Source of the DNA: Letharia columbiana
Lineage: Eukaryota > Ascomycota > Lecanoromycetes > Lecanorales > Parmeliaceae
Assembly (NCBI RefSeq): GCF_014066305.1
Contig: NW_023501061.1
Coordinates: 558,001 to 622,000, forward strand
Direction of reading: 5' to 3'
DNA: 64,000 nucleotides
Positions 24,667-34,463 of this stretch are shown here, piece by piece (positions within the stretch are counted from its first letter, which is position 1; each line of letters begins with the position of its first letter). The notes under the pieces were generated by a model. It made no database searches, was not told where the DNA came from, and saw only the letters and a program-made list of their open reading frames with translations. The translations under genes were made by a program, and so were the position numbers.

Positions 24667-25771
24667 CTGGGGCGCGGGCTTCCGGGTAGTGGAAAGCTTG
24701 TCGAAGACTGGTTTTTGACTATGTTTGATTCTTAGGGAGATCCTCTAAGACCCCTCTAACCCTTTAAGGGCTCTTTAAGGGTTTTTTAAGGGTCTCTATC
24801 GAAGAAGCTGTTAGAGTAAACTCGAAATTAATTAAAGTTTATTGAAATAATTAAATTTCGAGCTTACTTTAATAGCCTTTTTAATAAAAGCCCTCGAAGA
24901 ATTCTTAAAGAGCTTCGAAGAGTTTAAGGGATTATAAAGGATTTAAATTCAAAAATCGAGAGAGATATTATTAAAAAGCTTGCTTTCTTAATACTTAAGA
25001 CTTGAAATCCCAAATGGCTTCTACGCTAAGAGGCTAGTGATTAATCAGATCCTCGGATTTTACGATTTCTAGTCTAAAATATATCTTATTTCTTTATTTC
25101 CGATCTAAATACGAGTACGTTTAAAAGAGAAAGTATTATAAGACTAAACCTCGAATATTAACTTTATTAATTTATTCTATTTAATTTCTTTAACGTTACG
25201 TAATAAATAATAATAAAATAAATTTATAGAGTTATAGAGTTAATTACACGCTTTTAAATAAAGTAGCGAAGACGAAGTTTAATAAAGTATTCGTAAAGAA
25301 ATACTAAAAACTAAGATTTTTATTTAAATTATCGAGCTTATGAGAAGAGCCCCTTCGATAAAAGCCCTCGAAGAGTTCTCGAAGAGCCCTCGGAGGGTTA
25401 GGGGTGTTTCAGAGAGTCTTTCTCTAAGTATATCAAATAAATTATAACGTCTCTCTCGATTCTCAGTAAAATATAATATCTCTTTCTCGATTCTTAGGAT
25501 TAGACCACTTAAAATCCCTTAAATCCTTCGAAGCTCTTTAAAGACTTTTTGAGAGTTTATATCGAAGGGGCTGTTAAAGTAAGCTTGAAATTCATTAAAT
25601 ATTATTAAAATAATTAAATTTTGAGCTTACTTTGATAGCCTCTTTAATATAAGCCCTCGAAGAGCTCTTAAAGAGCTTCTTGAAGAGTTTAAGGGGTTTT
25701 AGAGGGTCTCTAAGAATTAAATATAGTTAAAAACCAGTACTCGGCAGCTTTTCCTACTGGGCCCGCCCCAG
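24667..25771. mobile_element. ~1.1 kb foldback element with long TIRs and nested palindromes
   Basis: The left end starts CTGGGGCG; the right end is its inverted counterpart CGCCCCAG. Homology continues inward: ACTGGTTTTTGACTATGTTT at 24,708-24,727 matches the reverse complement of 25,715-25,735 with transitions. Each arm holds a ~215-bp imperfect palindrome (about 24,737-24,950 and 25,495-25,715) built around CTCTTTAAGGG/CCCTCGAAGA and an AT-rich centre AATTAAATTT. Part of a further copy lies at 25,345-25,400. No reading frame. Both ends look flanked by TA-like sequence, but the target duplication is not certain. Confidence 0.75.
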
Positions 25772-25802
25772 TATATATTATTTTATCTACTACACTTAAG
25801 AG

Positions 25803-25895
25803 AAGATTCTCTAAAATCTCTCTAACTCTTTAAAGACTCTTCGAAGACTCTTCGAAAACTTCTATCGAAGGGACTCTTCTCGTAAACTCGATAAT
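25803..25895. mobile_element. Truncated extra copy of the foldback palindrome
   Basis: About 93 bp resembling the left half of the 24,737-24,950 palindrome (CTCTAA-AACTCTTTAAAGACTC...TCTATCGAAG). It ends where normal composition and the next gene remnant begin, so it marks the right edge of the repeat block. Confidence 0.65.
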
Positions 25896-25919
25896 TTAAA
25901 TAAAAACAAAGTACGTCCT

Positions 25920-27004
25920 TTGAACAATCTCGGAGCAGATATTGTGTCTCGCTCGCTCATTTGGTTGGTGGTGGCAGTCGAAGCCTTCCGACCTGGGTAT
26001 CCTCGGTTCGCAGCTCTCATTGCGTCGCACACATCCTTTCACGTCTGCCGGCGCTTCCTTCGAATACGCGCTCGATTGCTCCTGCTCAAGCAAGATGAAC
26101 TATCGTTACTTGAAAGCCAACTTGATCGCATCGACCACGAGGAGACTCGGGAGTTGTTCTTGGGTAACAGACGCCGGGATAAGAACCCGGAAAGAAAAGA
26201 GATACTCATGAAACTCGAGGTCGCCCTGGCCAGCTATGGTGAGTTTCCTTGTCCCCTGCCAAATAAGACCGAATGCACATATTTGTTCTGAACCGGATGT
26301 CCGTTCCGTTTTATGCAGATGCCATACTAGAAAGAAACCGCAGGATTCTCGCTTTCGATAATCCACGGAAGAAGGACGTCGTGAACATTCAGAATTGGGT
26401 CGAGAACACATCCAGTCTGGCTCGGGAAGAGACTGCCTACCTCCTCCAGCCCAAGGACTTGATGACGATACTCTCACCCCAGGATGCCGCCTTGGCCCGT
26501 CTCACACCGCTACTTGAGGGATTCATGCGCACATTGTATAGGGTTTTCAGGAAGGTCAGTGGCGCCCCAAGCTACCCAATTGAAGATAATCATTGTGATA
26601 CGATCCATTACTAAAAATCCATCCGCCATCCAGCCTCAGTGCGACGTCTCTCGTGATCCCAATATATCCCTGTTCTCCGACTCGGTACTACAACGGCTGA
26701 CACGATCACTAATCGCGTCTGTCGTCGTCGTCCTCCTCTTAGTGCCTATTGTCGTTCTCAATGCGCTTGCCAGCATTGCACTTCGGATGGCGGTAATCGT
26801 GGTCGCCTCGGCGTTTCTCATCGTAGCGGTCTCAAGCTTCACCAATGCGAAGACCGTCGAGGTTTTCGTATCAGGCGCTACGTAAGTTCTGTGCCGTTGT
26901 TCACTCTCGTGTCCTTTCTCTTGCCGAAACTTGCTCTATTGTTTGATAACACTTTTTTCGAGCATAGGTACGCCGACAGTCTTGGTCGTTTTCATCTCCG
27001 GTAA
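25920..27004 (+). pseudogene. DUF6594-family membrane protein gene, 5'-truncated at the repeat edge
   Basis: Exons 25,920-26,238, 26,319-26,554, 26,634-26,881 and 26,968-27,004 join in frame. They read GYPRFAALIAS, then RLRARLLLLKQD-type text (here RIRARLLLLKQDELSLLE), SYDAILERNRRILAF, SSLAREETAYLL and two C-terminal transmembrane segments (from about ASVVVVLLLVPIVV). These are the hallmarks of the fungal DUF6594 family, whose function is unknown. No ATG lies in frame before residue ~97: the open frame starts without one 25 nt after the last repeat copy. The final exon as spliced ends in LGRFHLR, but the next frame reads TVLVVFISGN, which I would expect for the family; so the 3' end may also be shifted. 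Probably a remnant, though an unseen 5' exon in the repeat cannot be excluded. Confidence 0.68.
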
Positions 27005-27023
27005 TGGAGTCAAGGCAAATTGA

Positions 27024-28245
27024 TGCAGAATAGATAATTCAAAGCCCCAGAAGACGGAAGCGGGGGGGGAATGCTTCAGAACGCTGCCGAAAATCAATCG
27101 CGAACAAGGTTGTGTAGATTTAGTGGAGCATTAACGGTGTCGGTACATAGTCTGAAGCTTCCTAGATCATACTTCGTCTTGAGGAATTTCTCCTGCAGAA
27201 TCTCATCGCTTAAACGCGTCTATGCTACCAGCATCTCTTGGAGCTAGAAAGTCACCGTTGTTGTAAAGGCGAAGCGCGGCTTTTGTCGCATCTCGTTGAT
27301 GGGTGTCCTACCTTCGTGGATACAATGGTTACCCATGAGTATATAAGTACCACTCATCTCACGGACAACATTCGACCTGGAAGATGCCAATCCTGAAGGC
27401 TGTTCCCGGCGTCCGTTTTGGGGTCACATACACGCAGGGATAGCACGTCCTTAGTGGCAAGGATGTCTTTGCTTCACGTCAGACCTGGAAAACGACTGAT
27501 TCATTTCGTGTTGTTGATGTTACAGGTAGGACAGGAAGAAAGGGGTCTCGAGGATATTCTGCGTTTCTTCAATGCTGAAATTGCTATGAAGATTGTATGA
27601 ATAAGTGGAGACGTAGCGTTAGATTACTCGTACAAAGTTTATCCAAAGTCGCTGTGGCACACCTCTTGTCACTATCGTTCTCGAGCTCGTCATTGAAAGG
27701 AGAACCTCACGCCGTTTCATGGGTCGGACTTTGCGGTTTCCCTTGACCCGTCGAGCCTTGCTGTTGAGGGGCGATGAATGCCTTTGCAATGAGATGTTTC
27801 GACTGCACACCCCCAGCACCCTTGAGAAGGTTCGCGATGTCACTATAGACCTTCATTGATTCTGCGCGTTCTGTGGCCCACTGTTAGCACATTGCTATTT
27901 GAAATAGTCTAGTACGCTAATAGCATTATAAGTTGAATTTTTGGAGAAGATGTGACTTGCCTTGCTCAGAGAATGGACCCGGTTAGACTGGTTGGTCCAT
28001 TGGCCATAGCGTTGGTGCTTTGATCGCCGTTTCTTTATTATGATATGCATAGAGGATGGAGTATGATTTTATGCACTCGTAGTGGGTTTATTCAATTGTT
28101 CTTGCCATATCATTGTTCTCCTCACCCACCTTATATTTTTCCGTCATGTCGTCATGTTTCTAGGCTGGGGCTTTGGCTATCTTCATGTCAAAAGCTCTTA
28201 GCCTGTTATTGCCCAATCATATATCTACATATTTTTGTTTTTTTC
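27024..28245. other. Intergenic
   Basis: No gene recognised on either strand. Short open frames (for example 27,418-27,600 and 27,619-27,843) have no family resemblance or splice support. Confidence 0.5.
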
Positions 28246-31200
28246 TTAAGGCCAGGATCGGCGATATGTTTCACTTTTTAGCGACTCGTCCAATGGGGTG
28301 CGATAGCTAATGACTGTCCCTCCACGTCTAAACTTCTCACGTCGACGAAGGCCATTAACGTTAACTTTAGCTTCAACTAGAATTGCGCAGCTTCGAACGA
28401 GCCCTTCCTTTGCTGTATAATGAAGCAGTGTTCCCCCATCAAGGTCCGCTTGCTCCAGGAGCTCGTTGCGTATTTCTAAACCCTCGGGCTGAGCTAGGCG
28501 TGGCAAGATATGCAAAGTCAGCTGTGATAGAAACCATTCGTCGTGCTCCGGGGGTCGTTGCAAGGGACACCTAGCTAGAAGGGCGAAAGCTGTCAATCCA
28601 TAGTGATTGGAAGTTGTGTTCTTTTTACGATCTCTTAAGTCGGCGCCATGGTTGAGCAATGCTGTGGCTACTCCGAGCAGGCCAATCGATGCTGCTCGCA
28701 GGAAAGGCGTGTTATGCCGACTGTCACGTGCGTGAAGGTTCGCATTCGCGCCAAGCAGCAGCGACACAACCTTGGACTGCTGTGCTTCATCATACAAGTA
28801 GTCGTCTGTGAACGACAGCAGAGCGGTCTCCCCTTCAGTACTCGCAACATTGACATCGGCTCCAGCATCAAGGAGCGTTTTGATGGTTTCGGTGTTCCGT
28901 TTGGCCACGGCAACCATGAGTGCGGTCTGATCGGAAAAACCGAGCCCGCTTGTCGTGGATGTTTTTGGTTTCGTCAACTTATCGAGCTGAAAGCCATGTT
29001 GGAGAAGGACATCCACAGTTTTTCTCAACGAGTCTGCCCGGGCTGCTGTGGGCCCTTGAAATAATGGGCACCATACAGCGCTTCCATGGATTGTATATCG
29101 CCACTCGCCTGCGTCCAAGCGGTGCAAGGCGCTATACCCTTCTTCGTCGGTATCATTTGGATCAACACTGGAATCATTGGAAAGAAGCATATCTAGAATC
29201 TCGGGATCTCGGTTCTTCACTGCCACATCAATTGCACTGAAGCCTAGGGTAGTATTTTTGGGTGCTGAATAACGGACCCAGTCTGGAGGAAGTGACATAT
29301 CTAGATGCCGAACATTCTCGTCGTAAGCGTACGGATCACTGCCATCACGAAACGATGAAATTGCTCCTTGGCGAAGAAGAGATTGGGTGGCTTCCGCTGC
29401 CGACATTTCAACCGCCCAATGGAGCGGAGTCCCCACAGGCAAAGTGAAGGGGTAATGGAGCGTTGGGACCTTCTGCTCGGAACTTGAGTCGATGGGGGCT
29501 CCGTGACTGATAAGCTCTCTCGCGATAGTGTCAATGTCTGGAGGATTGAAATGAAATAGCCAGTGCAAGCAGGTCGGGCCACGATGTGAGGGTATGATCG
29601 AAGGATCGGCATCCTGGGAAAGCAACAGTAGGACATTTGAAGTCTCTCCTGCCATGCATGCACGATACAAAGCTGTCTCCCCGCAGTCGTTTAATGCATT
29701 CACCTCTCGCGGATCTATAAGCTTGAGGATTTCTTTAAGTCCTTCAGATGCAGTGACAGAAGACAGGATGTGCAGAAGCTTGTCGCCCCGTGCATTAAGT
29801 GGCGCCTGTCTATTGAGATTCACCACATTCTCTAGTGAAGTGTGCCCAAGGATGTGTGATATGGTTTCTCGATTCAATGCTGCGTAGAATTGATTATACC
29901 CTCCGTAATCGTGGAACCTTCGGATGGATGTTTCTAGGAGGCTACTGTCCAAGTGCTGGAGCGCGTTTCGAAGAAAGAAAGCCCCACCTGCTACAGCCTC
30001 AGACATCCAAAGGAGCTTTACCTTGGTTACATCAGCTCTAGGTAAAATCTGGAAGTGCTCATGGACAACATAAATTAGTGCTCGTAAAGGCTGGCTACCT
30101 TTTTGGGCACCAGCGTAGAGGAGGTCGAGTATAAGATCCCTGATCTGGCCGTCCTCCTGATGAAAGCGACGCTCGGGCCCCGTATACTTCATAAATAGAG
30201 CACATAGTATCTCTGCGCTCAGAGGCGCATTTCTTGAAAACGCTGATCGGATGGCTTTCGCATTGTGCATGCTGATCTCCGGAACCTCCCAGTCATACCG
30301 AATATCATACCCTTCAGTCAAGTCATCAGCCACATCATCCGGGAAAGAGGCGCCACTCCTGGAACCTTGGAGTCCCACCCTGAGGTTGAACCGTCAAATA
30401 TTTTGTTGGCAAGGAAATAGGGTAAATTCATACCACTCAGAGTATACCCGGCTACCATCGTCCAGCAAATGCCCCACTCTTCCGGCCCTTGTTCGTGGGC
30501 TCTGCTTCAGCAACAAAGAGAACGATGTCTTTAGTGCCAAGTGTAGGGACACAGGCAAAAATGAAGGGTCACTCTCTAATTCTGAAAGCGCAACGATCTC
30601 CGCATCGACACTTTCAGTACAAGGAGGCGAACCACTCTCTCTTAGGAACAAGCTCCAAAGCATCAAACCATAAGAATAACTATCAATTCTGTCTAGAAGG
30701 GATCGGTCAAGGGGTTTTCCATGGTCGGAAAACTGCTGGAACTCAGGAGCTCTCCAACCGACGGTTCCTCTACCTTCAAAGATACCATCTTGACCTGCAT
30801 CGGCACCACCACCAAAGTCAGCAAGTTTAGCCACCCAGCACCCAGCTTTGTAGAACATTAGCACGTTCTCGGGTTTAAGATCTCCATGAATGAGCTCTAT
30901 CTCGTGCACAGCATCCAGTCCGCAACCAATATCAAGGGATATGTGATGCCTGAGCGCGACGGGGTAAGATCTTGACTCGCGAAGAAAGGCAGCTAGTGTA
31001 TTGTTCGCCAATTCCAACGCCAGGAAAGGAACTTCATGCCAAGTCTCAGCATTCGTGCCCCATCCTAGGAGGTCAACAATGTTTCGGTGGGCCCGTAGTC
31101 TTGGATGACAGAGTGCGGTGATCTCGATTATCATATTGCGGACTTGCCGGCTCACTTCAGGGCTTGAGATATCCAGCTTTGTTTGGCCATCAAGAATAAA

Positions 31201-31557
31201 TTTTGGTGTTTTGATGGCAGCGATTTCTACACTGTTATTCAAAGCTGCGGCCGGGGTTTTCGAGTCGGCGAGTCCGTTGACTTCTTGCTTTACTACGGCG
31301 AATTGGGCCCCAGAGCCGAGAGGCGAATTCCCATGGAGCAAATCGCAAGGGCCAGGGACTCTCAGAGTGCTCAACAAAAGAGAAAATTTCGATATTGCAA
31401 TGGACCTGTCAAGACTCGGTTCTGGCCCCAACGACAATGACTGAAAAGTCCGTAAAGCTGGACTCGTTTCCGAGAGGTCGCTTAAAAATGCTTTGTATGG
31501 CACTGGTCCCGTAGGAAGAGACGCGAAACCTTCGAGCACATCCTCGCTTGACGACAT
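28246..31557 (-). CDS. Protein kinase - ankyrin repeat protein
   Basis: Exon 1 31,557-30,434, intron 30,433-30,380 (GTATGA...CAG, 54 nt), exon 2 30,379-28,246; 1,085 residues. The start ATG at 31,557 opens MSSSEDVLEG. Residues ~80-340 are a kinase domain: the Lys of AAIK is 116, the catalytic loop HGDLKPENV has Asp226, DFG has Asp247 (reads ADFGGG), and APE is near 270. All catalytic residues are present, so activity is plausible. The splice joins YSEW to VGLQGSR and the rest of the protein (residues ~375-1,085) is helical with many ankyrin units, for example GETALYRACMAGETSNVLLLL, TALMVAVAKRNTETIKTLLDAGAD and GGTLLHYTAKEG. No transmembrane segment or signal peptide. Kinase plus ankyrin architectures in fungi are often accessory, STAND-like or signalling proteins; the substrate is unknown. 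Confidence 0.87.
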
Positions 31558-32131
31558 CCTCAGTGCGAACGCGAGGGCGGTTAAGAGCTGTAGAGGAAGG
31601 CAACGAGGAGCAGTAGAGACGCGAAGATGAACGCCAAACAGATAGATGACAGCGGCAATTATAAGGAAGAAGCCTCAGTACGACGGATGCATCAAGCACA
31701 GGCTTTATGGGAACAAGGCGAGTCCTTACCAAGCTCGCAATGACCAAGCATGAAGGAAGCTGACACGCGCAGGGCGGTGCAGGCAGGACTCTTGGCAACT
31801 CTTGGCAACTCTTGGCAAATCTTGGCAAAAAAGATATCGGGGGTGCTGAAAGTCTTGCTACATAAATTATTCATGAACATTCTTTGGCAAGGTACGAGTT
31901 AATGGCGTGGCATCATCAGTCCATCGGAAACAGTAGTAGTTGATCAGACTCCATCTAGAAATCCTTCAAGCTGCGGCTGTCCGGATGCATGCAGGTTCGT
32001 CTCCATCGCGAAGCGCTCGTTGACTTTGCCTGTTCTCCAGAGTCACTTCCCATGGAAGATTCTCACTTAGGACGAACCCTGGTTCTAGGATGATTGTGTC
32101 AGTATAGCAATTCCTTTGTCGCAAGGGTAAA
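31558..32131. other. Intergenic, promoter side of the kinase-ankyrin gene
   Basis: No gene recognised. It holds a 10-bp tandem repeat (31,789-31,830) about 230 bp upstream of the kinase-ankyrin start. Confidence 0.5.
31789..31830. repeat. 10-bp tandem repeat, four copies of CTTGGCAACT-like unit
   Basis: Units at 31,791, 31,801, 31,811 and 31,821 read CTTGGCAACT, CTTGGCAACT, CTTGGCAAAT, CTTGGCAAAA (the first follows ACT). Confidence 0.95.
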
Positions 32132-33376
32132 TTACCCAGGTTCCACCGCTGGCAAAGTTCGTTGAGCCTTTCGACTCGTAGACTCCAAACTGTTGCCCTT
32201 GGTTGTTGTCTCCGAATTTGCTGTTCGAGACGATTCCTCCAGACTAGAATCAGATTCAGTCTCGGTCTCCTGGAGGGATGAAGTTGGACCAACGGTTTCA
32301 GTCTCTTCCTCTTTGGTCTCTTCCTTCAATTCCTTTGCCCACCTCGCCAGAACCTCGGCTACGGTCCGATAGTTCCCATCTTTTTCGTCCCTGAACTTGC
32401 ACATGCCGCAATGGTCGGCGTGTATTGAGAGTGTCGGATAGTCTAGCAACCTGGCTGATTCTTCAGGTACGATCTACGCTGGATGAGTCTCTCTATCTTA
32501 GATCGTTGCGGATCGAAGTGGATGTACCTTGCCAATAGATGTGCCGCCAACGCTTGAGCTGAGCTCTTCAAAGAAACAAACGATCTCGACCTTAGTCTTC
32601 GGCTTTCCCGCACGATGGGAGAGCCATGTTGGAAATGCAACCCCAAGCTTCACCAGCGTATCGGAACCCTGCTCCAATTCCTTGAGGACGCCTCCAGTGG
32701 TTTTCCTCGAAAAGAGAGAGAGAAAATTCTTTCCTGATTCGGCCCACTGTGCTTTGTTTGAACCTTGATGAGGTGTTCCAAGAAAGGCGATGCGCCTTGT
32801 ACAGTCTGATATAGACTTTGTGTGGGGTTGTTGTAGGCAGTCTTCCGCGTTTGATAGAGCCTGCTTCGTCTTGGCCATCAATGCCTCAGATCTTGGGAAG
32901 GATGACCTACCGCTGCGCAGACTAGGCCACCGAGGCTGTGGGCCACGAATATGATCGGGCGTGCAGCTGTTTGTTCCTCCTCGTGTCTGAGGCCGATGAG
33001 GCCGGCCGTCAGGCTATCTGCATGGTTCTTGATGGTGTTGGCCGAGGCGGGCATTGACCAGAAATGGTAGATGTCGGCGTCGTAACCGAAAGTCAGGATC
33101 CGAGCTTGTGGGATTTTCTCTGGCAGTAAGCTTTCGGGCCATAATGTCGTTCCTTCCGTCCACGTCTCTTTCCTATCCCCCCTCAGGCCATGTACAAACA
33201 CAATGCTAGTATTGCGTCAGCCAGATTTCAGGATTTGGAAGGTCCAGACAAGCAGAGGGATAAGCGCTCTCTAAGCCAGCAAAAAGAGAATATTATAGAG
33301 AAACTCACTCTACGAGAGCGTCCTTAGGACTGCAAAGGGTTGCGAATCCCGTTCGGTCTGAATCTAAATTTGACAT
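32132..33376 (-). CDS. Alpha/beta hydrolase, SERAC1/DUF676-like, with acidic tail
   Basis: Four exons: 33,376-33,309, 33,205-32,911, 32,860-32,528, 32,473-32,132; introns of 50-103 nt; 345 residues. The joints restore family text: VD/IVFVHGLRG, GGLVCAA/ALSNAED and GK/IVPEESARL. The oxyanion/early strand is IVFVHGL, the nucleophile elbow AHSLGG places Ser at 113, and FLGTPHQGS follows. SERAC1-like lipase domains of this kind are common as N-terminal modules of fungal NACHT, ankyrin and TPR proteins. Here the domain stands alone: after ARWAKELKEE the protein ends in a ~60-residue Glu/Ser/Thr-rich tail without a repeat domain. It may be an independent gene or a severed module. The next gene upstream is a divergent NACHT gene ~1.1 kb away. 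The real substrate is unknown. Confidence 0.8.
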
Positions 33377-34463
33377 CTTTTCGGTGCCGAGCTGAACAGC
33401 AACAAGCTACTTCTCAGTCTTAGAAGCGGTGAAAATAGGAACCTCAAGATACTCTGGGGGCTCAAGTGTACATTATGTGCTCATTGCCAACAGTGCAGCA
33501 CCGACAGAAGGCTCTGGAGCCGGGTAGCCGCATGATGACAGGGATACATATTGCCAGGTGATACATCCGTGCAGAGACTGCCCGCAAACATGCATTCCAT
33601 GATGACCCTATCTGGAGGTTAATGACATCGCCCCACCTTACAAACATCTTTCTTCGCCGACAGAGTACCTTCAAACAGGATTCATCGACGTTGGTGCAAG
33701 CGAAAGCTTTTCCAGGCCGCCTTCTGTAGCTTGCCGAGGGAAGCACCAAAGCATGGTCAATCTCTAAGGCGCAGACACTACGTCAATACTCGGATTGGTG
33801 GGCCCCAGAGAAATTCAAAGCCTGCTTCGGGCTCCATGCGTCTTTGCATTGTCAGGAGACCTATGTGAACACCCGCCTTCTTAATTGCTTGCCACCGACA
33901 GCATGGTCCTTGAACACTGTCATATGCGGCTCTCCTTCTTGCAGATTCAGCCATCAAGCAGGCTTTTGTGACAGATGATAGGAGCACTGCCTTTGGCGTT
34001 CTCTTCTCTCAAAGTCTTTCGATAGTATCTTACCGTATTAGATTTTGCCAGTTTACGAGTCCATGATGCAGTCACATTCTATGTTTGGAAGTGAAAATCA
34101 TGGTGTGCAGGTTGGGACTTACGTCGATTTAAATGGTAGGGACTTCGGAATTCCTCCAAATCTTCGTATGGTAGCTTGAGCTATGCGAAAGGGCTTCCCA
34201 GCTAGGTGAGAAAACCCATCCCACCATGGACAGAAAGCAGGAAGAAACATCAAACCCGACCTCTTCCACAGGCAGTAACGCCAAATCCCCAGTCTCCAAT
34301 CTCGAAGATGACGCTCTTCAACATAGACTCGATCTACTTAGAGCTTAGGCCATCATGTCATGCCTTTATGGTCCGTCCATTCTAGCATATATCTGGAAAT
34401 CCGCTTCCGATATGTCTTTGAACTGATACTGACTTCTGTCTAAAGGCAACAGGGTGAAAGAGG
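33377..34463. other. Divergent intergenic region between hydrolase and NACHT genes
   Basis: Mostly unassigned. A 40-codon frame at 34,226-34,348 (+) opens in an ideal context (CCACCATGG) and reads MDRKQEETSN to LEDDALQHRLDLLRA. It could be a short upstream ORF or the remains of a 5' exon of the NACHT gene, but I find no clean splice into the next exon. Confidence 0.45.

Larger units (their letters stand above)
4690..25895. other. AT-rich, RIP-mutated repeat block (nested transposon graveyard)
   Basis: About 21.2 kb of very AT-rich DNA between two ordinary gene regions. In long stretches (I checked about 6,121-7,020 by eye) I find no CpA and no TpG at all, while CpG, CpT and CpC persist. This is what Neurospora-type RIP leaves when it converts CpA to TpA on both strands. 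Every long frame is broken by stops. The block holds at least six distinguishable elements, listed separately. Stretches I cannot assign are 4,690-5,483 (possibly LINE 5' sequence), 20,600-21,388 and 23,251-24,480. Confidence 0.93.

Noticed and set aside
4690..25895. Centromere or telomere-proximal DNA
   Set aside because: AT-richness is explained by RIP of identifiable transposons; no telomere repeats or other centromere evidence is visible.
27418..27843. Short frames between the DUF6594 remnant and the kinase-ankyrin gene
   Set aside because: No ATG context, domain or codon pattern to support a gene.
33462..33987. Two - strand frames upstream of the hydrolase gene
   Set aside because: No family text; they do not splice into the hydrolase exons, whose ATG at 33,376 is adequate.
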